A stretch of DNA of 52,808 nt from an uncultured Burkholderiales bacterium (GCA_937864005.1 CALMIL010000010.1:1-52808); one strand, 5' to 3'. Positions 8,799-18,092 are shown, counted from the stretch's first letter. Made by a program: numbers and translations. Notes: generated by a model not told the origin, from the letters alone.

Positions 8799-10028
8799 TC
8801 ACTCCGAAGGTCTGGAAGTAGATCGCGCGAAGAACGACGCGGTCTCGAATACCGATGCCGAAAAACGCTTGCCGTCGTGCGCGACGCTGCGCTTGAGCAC
8901 GAAATCGAACAGCAGCACGTTGTGGTCGCGCAGCGCGAGCAGCGGCTCGACGGCCGATTCGGCGAGCAGCCCGCGCCCGGCAAGCGCGCGCGGCGATACG
9001 AGCGGCACGATACCGGGCAGAGGATAGTCCGATCCGTTGAGCAGACGGTCGTGCCAGTCCGGCCGATCGAGAATCGTCGCCAGGACGTCCATCCGGTTGA
9101 CCTGCGTGACGGCCGAGAGGTCGCCGAACAGCCGGCCGCGGTAGGCGGGATCGTCCATCATGCCGGCGAAGACCTCGAAATTCGTCTGCCCCGACATGCG
9201 GTGCTCGTCGATCCGCGCCTCGCCGAGCGACGCGCAATGCGCGGCGACGACGCGCACGCCGCCATCGAGCGGCCGGCGCAGGCGCAGCGGATTGCTCAGG
9301 TGCTCGCCGAAGCCGTGCACCGCGCGCTCGTCGCCGGCGTGGCTGATGAGCGGCAGGTCGAGATGTGCCAGCTTCGCGTAGAAGCGGTCGCAGCGCGCAT
9401 CGGCGGGGTCGATATTCATCGCCGACGGCAGCCACTTGATCGCGCGCGCACCCTGCGCGACGACGGCGTCGAGCCGGTCGAGCGCGGCCGGGTCGTAGGG
9501 ATGGATCGACGCCGCCCACTGCAGGCGCGACGGATGGGCGTGGGCGAGCGCGGCGGCGTAGGCGTTGGGCACGAAGAAGCTCGACTTGCCCTGCATCGGC
9601 CGGCCGGCGTCGTCGCGCGCCCAGTCGAACGCGAACAGCAGCACGTGAAAGCCGGGCGCCATCTCGTCGCACTGCGCGAGCAGCCGGTCGGCGAAGCTCC
9701 TGTCGGTGCGGCCCGGCGAATGGTCGGTGCACGACGCGTTGATATAGAGCGCGCGCTGCGCATAGCCCAGCGGCCGCCAGAACTCGTCGAGCTTCGGGTT
9801 GTACCAGAGGCCGCTGCCCGAATCGCCGTCGCCGAAGACGTGGCAGTGCGTATCCCACATCTTGGCGGCGTCGAGAGTCTTCCAGGCGCCGATGACGAGC
9901 GGATGCTCGTGCAGCTCGGCCGGCAGCCCGGCGAGGCAGGCGTTGAACACGCCGTCGCGCAGACTGAAGTCGCAGCCGGCGAGCAGCGCCGTCGCGCCTG
10001 CGGCACCGAGCAGGGCGCGCCGCTTCAT
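8799..10028 (-). CDS. Amidohydrolase-like (amidohydrolase-2) lipoprotein
   Basis: The gene encodes 409 aa starting MKRRALLGAAGATALLAGC, a lipoprotein signal peptide with twin Arg but no full Tat consensus. Metal-binding features of the TIM-barrel amidohydrolase superfamily are present: MWDTHCHVFG (HxH) near residue 60, KWLPSAMNIDPADARCD, LPLISHAGDERAV, VVAAHCASLGE and NGSDYPLPGIV, whose Asp is the usual catalytic residue. The substrate cannot be deduced. A periplasm-facing membrane-anchored location is inferred from the lipobox. It is the first gene of a two-gene unit with the NlpE/META lipoprotein. A frame running upstream into the LysR gene at 12.6 kb is an artefact of the GC bias. Confidence 0.82.
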   Translation of the reverse strand: MKRRALLGAAGATALLAGCDFSLRDGVFNACLAGLPAELHEHPLVIGAWKTLDAAKMWDTHCHVFGDGDSGSGLWYNPKLDEFWRPLGYAQRALYINASCTDHSPGRTDRSFADRLLAQCDEMAPGFHVLLFAFDWARDDAGRPMQGKSSFFVPNAYAAALAHAHPSRLQWAASIHPYDPAALDRLDAVVAQGARAIKWLPSAMNIDPADARCDRFYAKLAHLDLPLISHAGDERAVHGFGEHLSNPLRLRRPLDGGVRVVAAHCASLGEARIDEHRMSGQTNFEVFAGMMDDPAYRGRLFGDLSAVTQVNRMDVLATILDRPDWHDRLLNGSDYPLPGIVPLVSPRALAGRGLLAESAVEPLLALRDHNVLLFDFVLKRSVAHDGKRFSASVFETASFFARSTSRPSE

Positions 10029-10292
10029 CTTGCAGCCAGGCAGCCCCGCGGCGCCCCGAACGCAGCGACACGCTCGGCGTGGCGTGCGATCGCGAACGGC
10101 AGCGGGCCGCGGACGGGAGGCTTCATGTCGGTGCGCAGTGTATCGACCGGGTTCGCGCCGCGCCGCATCGCGCGATAACAAACCGGCATCGGAAGCGCCG
10201 GGTTTACCCGGCTCGGGATAGCCACCGCCCCGCTTAGAGTTTGGCAGCCGGCCGCATCGAATCGGGCCGTTGGCCGCAGGAGAAGCAGCAAT

Positions 10293-11666
10293 ATGAGACC
10301 TTCGATCGGGATGCGCGCGCCGCTGCGCATGCCGGCCCGGCTGCTCGGCCGGCCGCTGCGGCGCGGCGCGATCGCCGGCGCGATCCTCGCCACGGCCGTA
10401 TCGGTCTTCGCCGCCGACCCCGATCTGGCCGGCGCGCGCCAACTGATGAAGGACGGCAAGTTCCAGGAGGCCTACGCGCTGCTCCAGCCCTTCGAGGCTG
10501 CCGCCAAGGACAATGCCGAGTTCGACGTGATGCTCGGCGAGATCGCACTCGCGACCGGCCGCGCCGAGAACGCGCGCGATCTCTTCCGCCGCGCGCTGGC
10601 CGCAGCGCCAGGATCGGTCGAGGCGCACCTCGGCCTCGGCCGCGCCTATACCGCCCTCGGCGACTACGCGAGCGCGAAGCTCGAATTCGAGACCGTGCTG
10701 CGCTTCGACAACCTGCCGCCCGACCTGCACCAGCAGGTCGAGATCTATGCGCGCGCCGCGGCGCAGAGCGCGCGCGGCCAGCGCCTCGTCTCGTTCGGCT
10801 ACGCGCTGATCGGCGCCGGCAACTACAGCGTGAATGCGACGCGCGGCACCGATGCCTTCGGCGGCAACGAGACCGACGACAACTTCGTCTCGTTTCGCAT
10901 CGGCGGCGGCCTGAACTACGAACTCGAGAACGGCTATTCGCTCAACGGCACGCTCGATTACCGCTTTCGCGACTACGACCACGAAGACATCGACGCCGGC
11001 AACCGGCGCAACGATTCCGACCTGCGCTGGAATGCGAATGTCAGCCGCAACATCGGCGACGACAATATCGCGGTCGGCGTGCGCGGGCGCGTCAGCTACC
11101 GCGGCGACGGCAACTACCGCAACGATGTCGGCGTCTTCGGCAGCTGGCGCAAGCAGCTCGACGCCGACAACCAGCTCGCCTTCGGCCTCGAATACCGGCG
11201 CCGCAACTATCCGAACGGCCCGGAGCGCGCGCGCACGCGCGACATCTTCGAGTTCAACCCGAGCTGGTCGGTCGCGCTGTTCGACGGCAAGGGCGGCTTC
11301 TCGCTCACCGGCGCGCTCGGCCACGAAAACGCGCTGCAGGGCCGGGCCGACGGCGACGCCAACTTCTTCGGCCTGTCGCCTTCGTTCAGCTACACCTTCA
11401 CCGATACGCTGGGCGGCTTCGTCTTCTTCTGGTGGCAGCAGGAGCGCTTCGGCACGGCGCGCGCCAACCTCGACCCCGACGGCAACCAGATCAGCTTCGG
11501 CAAGCGGCGCGACAACCTCTACGAAGTGGGCGGCGGGCTGACCTGGGAGTTCGCCCCGACCTGGACGCTGAACCCGGAAGTGCTCTACATCCGCGACGAG
11601 AGCAACTTCCTGTCGCCCAACTACAGCTCGACCGAGATATGGATCACGCTGCGCAAGGACTTCTAG
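10293..11666 (+). CDS. TPR-containing outer-membrane beta-barrel protein (Slam/DUF560-like)
   Basis: The gene encodes 457 aa. A signal peptide (RRGAIAGAILATAVSVFA) is followed by about 130 residues of tetratricopeptide-type helices (DGKFQEAYALLQPFEAAAKD, GSVEAHLGLGRAYTALGDYA). The last 290 residues are alternating amphipathic strands with Tyr/Trp girdles and end in a terminal Phe ([11 protein letters not shown]), the Bam-recognised signature of outer-membrane barrels. The TPR-plus-barrel order resembles surface lipoprotein assembly modifiers and related DUF560 proteins; equivalence is not shown. The ATG at 10293 has a GGAGAAG ribosome site about 8 bp upstream. The stop codon is shared in a CTAG with the convergent LysR gene. 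Confidence 0.72.
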   Translation: MRPSIGMRAPLRMPARLLGRPLRRGAIAGAILATAVSVFAADPDLAGARQLMKDGKFQEAYALLQPFEAAAKDNAEFDVMLGEIALATGRAENARDLFRRALAAAPGSVEAHLGLGRAYTALGDYASAKLEFETVLRFDNLPPDLHQQVEIYARAAAQSARGQRLVSFGYALIGAGNYSVNATRGTDAFGGNETDDNFVSFRIGGGLNYELENGYSLNGTLDYRFRDYDHEDIDAGNRRNDSDLRWNANVSRNIGDDNIAVGVRGRVSYRGDGNYRNDVGVFGSWRKQLDADNQLAFGLEYRRRNYPNGPERARTRDIFEFNPSWSVALFDGKGGFSLTGALGHENALQGRADGDANFFGLSPSFSYTFTDTLGGFVFFWWQQERFGTARANLDPDGNQISFGKRRDNLYEVGGGLTWEFAPTWTLNPEVLYIRDESNFLSPNYSSTEIWITLRKDF

Positions 11667-12667
11667 CCGCGCGGGCGGCGGTCGGCGCCTCGTGCGGCGG
11701 CCGGCCGCGGCGCGGGAGCGACGATCTCCAGCGCGGGCGGCGCGAGTTGACGGATGTGGCCGATCAGTTGCAGCGCGAGCGGGCTGAGTTCGTGCGCCCG
11801 CATCGACATCGCGCCGACCGGGCGCACCGGTGTCGGGAACTCGTACGCAAGGCGCCTCAGCAGCGCCTTCTCGGGCGCGAATTCGAACTGCGAGCGCATG
11901 CCGAAGGCGAGCATCCCGCCGTGCAGCGCCATCGTGTACTGGTGGTGCACCGAGTAGGCCTCGACGACGACGCGCGGCATCTCGAGCCCGATCTCGAGGA
12001 GGGTGCGCCGCATGTGCTCGTAGAAGATGCAATCGGCCGGCGGCAGCACCCAGTCGGCCTGCAGCAGTTCCGGCCAGTCGAGATGCTCGCGCATGGCAAG
12101 CGGGTGATCGCGGGCCGCCAGCACGCACAGCTTCTCGTCGAAGAAGCGGTCGAAGCGCATCTCGTCGTCGTGTTCGAGCAGCGCCATGCGAAGGATCGCG
12201 ATCTCGATGTCGCGCTTGCGCAGACGGTCGAGCAGTTCGGCCTCCCTGTCCTCGACGATCGAGACAAGGACTTCCGGGTGCTCGTCGCGCAGCCGGCGCA
12301 CCGCGATCGGCAGGAACGGAATCGCCGGCATCGGCACGATGCCCAGGCGCAGGCTGCCCTGCTGGCCGCTCGAGATCAAGCTCAGGTCCTGCGCCGCGCG
12401 GCGCAACTCCGCGAACACGGCGGCCGCGCGCGGCGCGAAACTCAGACCGTGCACGGTCGGCACGACGCCTTCGCTGCGGCGGTCGAAGAGTCTCACTTCG
12501 AGAAGATCCTCGAGCGACGCGATCGCGCGCGTGACGGCGGGCTGCGTCAGATGCAGCATCGAAGCCGCCTTGCGAAAGCTGCGCGCCTCGAGCACCGCGA
12601 TGAAGACGCGCAGCTCGCCGAGCTTCAGGTTCTTCGGCAGGCGGCGGATCAGGTGGTCGTGTTGCAA
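11663..12667 (-). CDS. LysR-family transcriptional regulator
   Basis: The gene encodes 334 aa, intact. The winged HTH ([20 protein letters not shown], then [20 protein letters not shown]) is followed by a complete effector-binding domain ([20 protein letters not shown] onward). The start is a TTG at 12665-12667, supported by a strong GAGGAG ribosome site just upstream. No nearby ATG gives a full HTH. It belongs to the same LysR subgroup as the broken gene at 2064-3073; both contain the stretch EGVVPTVHG or HGVVPTVHG. It is divergent from the arcD-type antiporter and is the obvious candidate to regulate arcD-arcA, though this is inferred from position only. The tail overlaps the beta-barrel gene by 4 bp. 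Confidence 0.92.
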   Translation of the reverse strand: MQHDHLIRRLPKNLKLGELRVFIAVLEARSFRKAASMLHLTQPAVTRAIASLEDLLEVRLFDRRSEGVVPTVHGLSFAPRAAAVFAELRRAAQDLSLISSGQQGSLRLGIVPMPAIPFLPIAVRRLRDEHPEVLVSIVEDREAELLDRLRKRDIEIAILRMALLEHDDEMRFDRFFDEKLCVLAARDHPLAMREHLDWPELLQADWVLPPADCIFYEHMRRTLLEIGLEMPRVVVEAYSVHHQYTMALHGGMLAFGMRSQFEFAPEKALLRRLAYEFPTPVRPVGAMSMRAHELSPLALQLIGHIRQLAPPALEIVAPAPRPAAARGADRRPRG

Positions 12668-12673
12668 GCTCTT

Positions 12674-12679
12674 CTCCTC
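12674..12679 (-). promoter_or_regulatory. Ribosome binding site that fixes the TTG start of the LysR gene
   Basis: On the minus strand GAGGAG ends 6 bases before the TTG codon at 12667. This is the best Shine-Dalgarno match near the gene and favours TTG as the true start. Confidence 0.6.
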
Positions 12680-12726
12680 GAGTCCTCATTGTCGCGACCG
12701 CCCGATCGTCTGTTCGGGCGCCTCAG

Positions 12727-12759
12727 CGTATCACCCGAATGTGGACCGTCTTCGATACG
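12727..12759. promoter_or_regulatory. Candidate operator with inverted CGTATC/GATACG arms in the lysR-arcD intergenic region
   Basis: CGTATC at 12727-12732 and its exact complement GATACG at 12754-12759 are separated by 21 bp, within the 293-bp divergent gap between lysR and arcD. LysR proteins often bind spaced dyads in such gaps. The arms are short and the match could be chance. No FNR/ANR-type TTGAT-N4-ATCAA box was seen. Confidence 0.25.
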
Positions 12760-12960
12760 GGCCAAGCGCCAGGCGCCCCCATCGGCCCGGGGTGCGGTGC
12801 CGGCCATCGGAGCGCGCGCTCCCGGAAAGGTTTCGTTGCCCGCATGCGCACACCGGACGGCACGGCATGCAGTGGCCAACCGTGCGCGCCCTGGCGGCAC
12901 GTTTGCTGCAACCGGCGACCCGACCGCATACTCACGAGAAACAAAGAGGAGACAACAGCG

Positions 12961-14451
12961 ATGAGCAACTCGAACTCGGAGAAAGTCCCGCTGATGACGC
13001 TCACCATGATGGTGGTGGGCGGCATGGTCGGCGCCGGGGTGTTCTCGATACCGCGCAATTTCGCGATGGCGACCGGCGTCTATGGCGCGCTGATCGCGTG
13101 GACCATCGCCGGCGCCGGCATGCTGATGCTGGCGTTCGTGTTCCAGACGCTCGCCAATCGCAAGCCCGACCTGGATGCCGGCGTCTATGCCTACGCACGC
13201 GCCGGCTTCGGGCCGTATCTCGGCTTCGCGTCGGCGTTCGGCTACTGGGCGAGCGCCTGCGTCGGCAACGTCTCGTACTGGGTGCTGATCAAGTCGACGC
13301 TCGGCGGCGTCGCGCCGATCTTCGGCGACGGCAACACGGTGGCCGCGGTGCTGGTGTCGTCGGTCGGCATCTGGCTCTTTCACTTCCTCGTGCTGCGCGG
13401 CACCAAGGAGGCGGCGGCGATCAACAAGATCGTAACGATCGCGAAGATCATCCCGCTCATCCTGTTCCTCGTGCTCGCGATCTTCTTCTTCAAGCCCGAC
13501 GTCTTCGCCGCCAACCTGTGGGGCACGACCGGCGTCGAGCAGGCCTACCTGCACGGCAACAGCGATCTCGTCGCCACCGGCGCGGCGACGCCGCGCGACT
13601 ACGGCAGCCTGTTCTCGCAGGTGATGGCGACGATGCTCGTCACGGTGTTCGTCTTCCTCGGCATCGAGGGCGCGAGCAACTACTCGCGCTTCGCGCAGAA
13701 GCGCTCGGACGTGGGCAAGGCGACCGTCACCGGATTCCTCGGCGTGCTGGCGCTGTTCGCGTCGGTCTCGATCCTGTCGTTCGGCATCCTGCCGCGCGCC
13801 GAGTTGCAGCAGTTGAGCCAGCCTTCGGTCGGCGGCGTGCTGGCCGCCGCGGTCGGGCCGTGGGGAGCGACCTTCATCGGCATCGGCGTCATCGTCTCGG
13901 TGCTCGGCGCCTATCTCGCCTGGACGCTGATGGCCGCCGAGGTGCTCTCGATCGCCGCCAAGAAGGGCGACATGCCGAAGTTCCTCGCCAAGGAGAACGC
14001 GGCCGGCGTGCCGTCGATGGCGCTCTTCTTCAGCTCGATGCTGGTGCAACTGGTGCTGGTGGCAACGCTGTTCTCGGACGACGCCTTCACCTTCGCGCTG
14101 TCGCTGTGCAGCCACCTGTCGCTGCTGCCCTACCTGCTGTCGGCGGCCTTCCTTCTGAAGCTCGTGTCGACACGCGAGACCTACGCACCGGGCGATCCAG
14201 GACACACCAAGGACTTGTGGGTTGCGGTGCTCGCGACCCTCTATGCGGTCTTCCTCGTCTTTGCCGGCGGCATGAAGTTCCTCGTGCTGTCGTTCCTGAT
14301 CTATGCACCGGGGACGCTGCTGTACCTCAAGACGCGCAGCGAGCAGGGCAAGCAGGTCTTCGCGAAGGGCGAATGGATCGTCCTCGCGGTATTCATCGTC
14401 GGCGCGGTCTACGCGCTGACGGGTCTCATCACCGGCTACATCAGCATCTGA
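12961..14451 (+). CDS. arcD: APC-superfamily basic amino acid antiporter, arginine/ornithine type
   Basis: The gene encodes 496 aa with 12 or more predicted membrane helices. The APC signature [20 protein letters not shown] lies near the N-terminus, and [19 protein letters not shown] is typical of the basic amino acid/polyamine antiporter subfamily. In the arginine deiminase pathway ArcD swaps extracellular arginine for ornithine; the adjacency to arcA, 20 bp downstream, supports that role. The ATG at 12961 has a GAGGAGAC ribosome site. The open frame continues upstream to 12739 but without homology. It is clearly paralogous to the antiporter at 28046-29488. Confidence 0.88.
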   Translation: MSNSNSEKVPLMTLTMMVVGGMVGAGVFSIPRNFAMATGVYGALIAWTIAGAGMLMLAFVFQTLANRKPDLDAGVYAYARAGFGPYLGFASAFGYWASACVGNVSYWVLIKSTLGGVAPIFGDGNTVAAVLVSSVGIWLFHFLVLRGTKEAAAINKIVTIAKIIPLILFLVLAIFFFKPDVFAANLWGTTGVEQAYLHGNSDLVATGAATPRDYGSLFSQVMATMLVTVFVFLGIEGASNYSRFAQKRSDVGKATVTGFLGVLALFASVSILSFGILPRAELQQLSQPSVGGVLAAAVGPWGATFIGIGVIVSVLGAYLAWTLMAAEVLSIAAKKGDMPKFLAKENAAGVPSMALFFSSMLVQLVLVATLFSDDAFTFALSLCSHLSLLPYLLSAAFLLKLVSTRETYAPGDPGHTKDLWVAVLATLYAVFLVFAGGMKFLVLSFLIYAPGTLLYLKTRSEQGKQVFAKGEWIVLAVFIVGAVYALTGLITGYISI

Positions 14452-14471
14452 TCTCTAAAAGGAGCAAGCAC

Positions 14472-15755
14472 ATGGCAAAGGCAACTGCAAAGACGGCGAA
14501 GGCCGCGAAGTCCACCGCGCCCGCATTCGGCGTCCACTCCGAGGTCGGCCAGCTGCGCAAGGTGATGGTCTGCGCGCCCGGCCGCGCACACGCGCGCCTG
14601 ACGCCGAGCAACTGCGACCAGTTGCTGTTCGACGACGTGCTGTGGCTCGAGAACGCCAAGCGCGACCACTTCGACTTCATGACCAAGATGCGCGACCGCG
14701 GCGTCGAGGTCCTCGAGATGCACAACCTGCTCGCCGAGACGGTGGCGACGCCCGAGGGCAGGAAGTGGATCCTCGACCACCAGATCGTTCCCAACCAGGT
14801 AGGCCTCGGCTTCCTCGACGAGCTGCGCGGCTATCTCGAAGGACTGCCGGACCGCGAACTCGCCGAGACGCTGATCGGCGGGCTGTCGACGCTCGACTTC
14901 CCCGAGAAGATCGGCGGCGCGGCGCTGAAGGTCGTCAAGCAGGCGGCCGGCACCACCGAGTACCTGCTGCCGCCGCTGCCCAACACGCTCTATACGCGCG
15001 ACACCACGTGCTGGATCTACGGCGGCGTGACGCTGAACGCGCTGTACTGGCCGGCGCGCCACGAGGAGACCATCCTCACGACCGCGATCTACAAGTTCCA
15101 CCCCGACTTCGCCGGCAAGGTCAACGTCTGGTGGGGCGATCCGTTGCAGGACTTCGGCCTCGCGACGCTCGAAGGCGGCGACGTGATGCCGATCGGCAAG
15201 GGCAACGTGCTGATCGGCATGAGCGAGCGCACCTCGCGCCAGGCGATCAGCCAGGTCGCCGCGGCGCTGTTCAAGAAGGGCGCGGCCGAGCGCGTGATCG
15301 TCGCCGCGATGCCGAAGATCCGCGCCGCGATGCACCTCGACACCGTGTTCACCTTCGCCGATCGCGACTGCGTGCTCGTCGCGCCGGACTTCATGGCCAA
15401 GACCAGCACCTTCTCGTACCGGCCGAGCAACCATCCGAGCGGCATCGAACTGGTGGCCGAGAAGAAGCCCTTCGTCGACGTGGTGGCGCAGGCGCTCGGC
15501 TTCAAGAAGCTGCGCGTCGTCGAGGCCGGCGGCAGCGACTATCAGCGCGAGCGCACGCAGTGGGACAGCGGCGCGAATCTCGTCTGCGCGTCGCCGGGCG
15601 TCGTCTATGCGTACGACCGCAACACCTACACCAACACGCTGCTGCGCAAGGCCGGCATCGAGGTCATCACGATCGTCGGCGCCGAGTTGGGCCGCGGCCG
15701 CGGCGGCGGCCACTGCATGACCTGCCCGATCGTGCGCGACGCGGTGGATTTCTAG
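14472..15755 (+). CDS. arcA: Arginine deiminase
   Basis: The gene encodes 427 aa. The protein hydrolyses arginine to citrulline and ammonia. Family motifs are [17 protein letters not shown] at the N-terminus, [17 protein letters not shown] (substrate-binding Asp), [19 protein letters not shown] (catalytic His) and [15 protein letters not shown], where Cys415 is the nucleophile. The first 20 residues form an Ala/Lys/Thr-rich extension not usual in the family core. The ATG at 14472 follows a GGAG site. It forms a two-gene unit with arcD. Ornithine carbamoyltransferase and carbamate kinase, which complete the pathway, are not found in this window. Downstream is a 722-bp gap with a palindromic element. 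Confidence 0.95.
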   Translation: MAKATAKTAKAAKSTAPAFGVHSEVGQLRKVMVCAPGRAHARLTPSNCDQLLFDDVLWLENAKRDHFDFMTKMRDRGVEVLEMHNLLAETVATPEGRKWILDHQIVPNQVGLGFLDELRGYLEGLPDRELAETLIGGLSTLDFPEKIGGAALKVVKQAAGTTEYLLPPLPNTLYTRDTTCWIYGGVTLNALYWPARHEETILTTAIYKFHPDFAGKVNVWWGDPLQDFGLATLEGGDVMPIGKGNVLIGMSERTSRQAISQVAAALFKKGAAERVIVAAMPKIRAAMHLDTVFTFADRDCVLVAPDFMAKTSTFSYRPSNHPSGIELVAEKKPFVDVVAQALGFKKLRVVEAGGSDYQRERTQWDSGANLVCASPGVVYAYDRNTYTNTLLRKAGIEVITIVGAELGRGRGGGHCMTCPIVRDAVDF

Positions 15756-15844
15756 GCGTGTTGTCGCGGTCGGTTGCGGTCACTTGGCACAGCACGGATG
15801 CCGCCCCTGGCTTCAGGCAGGCATTGCGGGCTGCATCTGGCGCG

Positions 15845-16081
15845 GCAAAGTCGCGTCCGGACAGGCCGCTACGCTTCGCTGGAGCGGTCGGCGCTGCGCG
15901 CCGACTGCCCTGCGATTCTCGGTCTCGTGGCCCGTCGCAGAACTCGCTTCGCTCACTTCGTTCGCTGCGCTCAGACAACTGCGACGAGTCAGTCAACGAT
16001 GCGCGCTGCGCGCGCGGCCACGAGCCCTGCGATTCTCGGCGCCCCAGAGGCGCTACGCGACCTGTCCGGACGCGCCTTTGC
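15845..16081. repeat. Palindromic element copy B, left unit
   Basis: A 237-bp unit whose ends pair: 15845-15870 with 16056-16081, including a 14-bp exact core CGCGTCCGGACAGG. Inside, GGTCTCGTGGCC near 15920 faces GGCCACGAG near 16017, and a central 52-nt segment at 15934-15985 closes with GTCGCAG/CTGCGAC. The result is a long nested hairpin. Confidence 0.8.
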
Positions 16082-16135
16082 TGTGAATCGCGGAGTGCTG
16101 TTGGCATGGGCGACAAGAGCGGCAAGCGTTGCATG

Positions 16136-16364
16136 GCGGCAGGCGCTGCCCGGCAGGGGCGATTTGTGTGGCGGCGAGGAGCGCAGGCCTTCAGTCGGCG
16201 CGCGCAGCGCGCTTCGTGAACTGACTCGTCGCAGCTGTCTGAGCGCAGTGAGCGCAGCGAACGAAGCGAGTTCTGCGACGCGACTGAAGGCCGAGCACCA
16301 CAGCGCAGCCGGCGCGCAGCGCCGGCCGCCACAGCATGAGCCCGTGGCGGGCAGCGCCTGCCGC
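16136..16364. repeat. Palindromic element copy B, right unit
   Basis: A 229-bp unit flanked by a perfect 17-bp inverted repeat, GCGGCAGGCGCTGCCCG at 16136-16152 and its complement at 16348-16364. The nested pair GGCCTTCAGTC/GACTGAAGGCC lies further in, around a central 52-nt segment at 16228-16279. That segment is an inverted copy (46 of 52 matches by eye) of the centre of the left unit. Confidence 0.82.
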
Positions 16365-16477
16365 GACGCGCCGAAGGGACAAGCAAGCGCAAGACAACGA
16401 ACCGAAGCAACGGGCTGCAAACAGGCACTCACGTTTCATGCGTCGCAGGTCTCGCAATTCGCAGTGGAGCAACTGAG

Positions 16478-18025
16478 ATGAGCGACCTTCCCGACAACGA
16501 CAAGAGCGGCTTCAAGTTCCCCGGCGCGGTCACGACGCTGGCGATCGTCACGCTGCTCGTCTGGGTCGCGGTGCTGTTCATCCCGGCGGGGCAGTACCAG
16601 CACGAGGCCGACGGCTCGACGATCCCCGGCACCTACCAGCAAATCCCGTCGCCGCTGACCTTCGGCGAGAAGGTCAACCAGCTGATCCTCTCGCCGGTGA
16701 ACGGCGTCTATGGGTTGCGCAGCACCAGTGGAACTTACGTCGATACCGAGATCGTCGGCCGCATCTTCGGCCAGATCGGCATCATCGTCTTCATCATGGC
16801 GATCGGCGCGTTCATCTCGGTGAGCTTCGCGACGCGCGCGCTCGAGGTCGCCGTCGCGTCGCTCGCGAACCGGCTGCGCGACAAGGGCTGGCTGCTGATC
16901 AGCGCGGTGATGGTGCTCTTCTCGCTGCTCGGCTCGACGATGGGCTTCTCGGTCGAGACGCTGGGTTTTTATGCCCTCTTCCTGCCGCTGATGGCCGCGC
17001 TCGGCTACGACCGGCTCGTCACGTCGGCGATGATCATCCTCGGCGCGTTGGTCGGCGTGATGGCGGCGACGGTCAATCCGTTCTCGATCGGCGTCGCCGC
17101 CGGCGAGGCCGGCGTGTCGATCGGCGAAGGCATAGGCTTGCGCGTCCTGCTGTGGATCGTGCTGACTGCGATGGCCATCGGCTGGGTGCTGCGCTATGCG
17201 GCGAAGGTGCGCGCCGACCCGGGCGCCTCACTCGTCGGCTTCGACGCCGAGACCGGCATCGACCCCGCCGCCGCCGAGAAGGCCGCGCAGGAGAAGCTCA
17301 GCGGCACGCAGAAATGGGTGCTCGTGATCACGGTCGCGGCCTTCGCGCTGATGATCTTCTCGGTCATCCCGTGGTCCAGCGTACTCGGCGGGCGCGGCGG
17401 GCCGGCCGAGGATCTGCTGCTGCACGAAGTCGCCGATGCGCAGCCGTTCTGGTTCGAGCTGAACTGGTGGTTTCCGCAGTTGGCGATGCTTTTCATCCTG
17501 GCGTCGATCCTGATCGGCTTCGTCGCAAGAATGGGCGAGAAGGAGACGGTGCGGCTGATCGCCGCCGGCGCTGCCGACATGATGGGCCCGGCGATGGTCG
17601 TGCTGCTCGCCGGCGGCGTGTCGGCGATCATGAACAATACGCAGACGCTGGACACGATCCTGCACTCGATGGAGCGCATGGTCAGCGGCTCGTCGGCGGC
17701 GTTCTTCGCCTTCCTGACGATCGTCGTCAATATTCCGCTCGGCGTGCTGATCCCTTCCAGTTCTGGGCACGGGGCGCTGGCGATGCCCCTGCTCGCGCCG
17801 ATGGCCGACTTTGCCGGCGTCAGCCGCGCGACGACGATCACCGCCTGGATCATGGGCCACGGCCTGGCGCTGATGCTCGCGCCGACGAGCGTCGTCCTCG
17901 TCGGCGGCCTCGCGATCGCGAAGGTCGGTTACGACAAATATCTGCGCTTCGTCTGGCCGCTGCTGGTCGCGATGCTGCTCGTCTCGGCGGTCATAATCGG
18001 CGTTTTCGCGACGCTCGAAGCTTGA
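16478..18025 (+). CDS. YfcC/DcuC-type ion transporter family membrane carrier
   Basis: The gene encodes 515 aa, with about 12 membrane helices separated by a soluble loop at residues 240-270. Family-like segments are the first helix followed by FIPAGQYQHE, the region GSTMGFSVETLGFYALFLPL, and the conserved LGVLIPSSSGHGALAMPLLA, where the Ser/Gly-rich turn is characteristic of the YfcC/C4-dicarboxylate-carrier group. Members transport carboxylates or, in some Gram-positive deiminase operons, arginine/ornithine, so placement after arcD-arcA is suggestive. The substrate is not provable here. The ATG at 16478 has a GGAG site 9 bp upstream. Confidence 0.82.
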   Translation: MSDLPDNDKSGFKFPGAVTTLAIVTLLVWVAVLFIPAGQYQHEADGSTIPGTYQQIPSPLTFGEKVNQLILSPVNGVYGLRSTSGTYVDTEIVGRIFGQIGIIVFIMAIGAFISVSFATRALEVAVASLANRLRDKGWLLISAVMVLFSLLGSTMGFSVETLGFYALFLPLMAALGYDRLVTSAMIILGALVGVMAATVNPFSIGVAAGEAGVSIGEGIGLRVLLWIVLTAMAIGWVLRYAAKVRADPGASLVGFDAETGIDPAAAEKAAQEKLSGTQKWVLVITVAAFALMIFSVIPWSSVLGGRGGPAEDLLLHEVADAQPFWFELNWWFPQLAMLFILASILIGFVARMGEKETVRLIAAGAADMMGPAMVVLLAGGVSAIMNNTQTLDTILHSMERMVSGSSAAFFAFLTIVVNIPLGVLIPSSSGHGALAMPLLAPMADFAGVSRATTITAWIMGHGLALMLAPTSVVLVGGLAIAKVGYDKYLRFVWPLLVAMLLVSAVIIGVFATLEA

Positions 18026-18092
18026 GGGGTGACAAGCTATGCGTCGCTGCACTTCCCACCCGCATCATCACCACCCTGAAGGAAACCAGACC

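Larger units (their letters stand above)
15756..16477. other. 722-bp intergenic region with palindromic element pair (copy B)
   Basis: There is no credible gene between arcA and the YfcC-family carrier. ORFs here translate structured repeats. The region holds both units of palindromic element copy B, then about 110 bp that should contain the promoter of the carrier. Confidence 0.75.

Noticed and set aside
8799..12689. Single 1296-aa minus-strand frame spanning LysR, the beta-barrel gene and the amidohydrolase
   Set aside because: Only the last 409 residues have signal peptide and amidohydrolase motifs. The upstream part is antisense to, or out of frame with, real genes.
15845..16364. CRISPR array
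   Set aside because: Repeats here are large inverted arms without regular short direct repeats and spacers, and there are no cas genes.
15756..16477. Several overlapping 65-250-aa ORFs on both strands in the palindromic regions
   Set aside because: They translate hairpin arms (Arg/Ala/Ser-rich) and appear in both orientations of the same palindrome, as expected for non-coding structured DNA.
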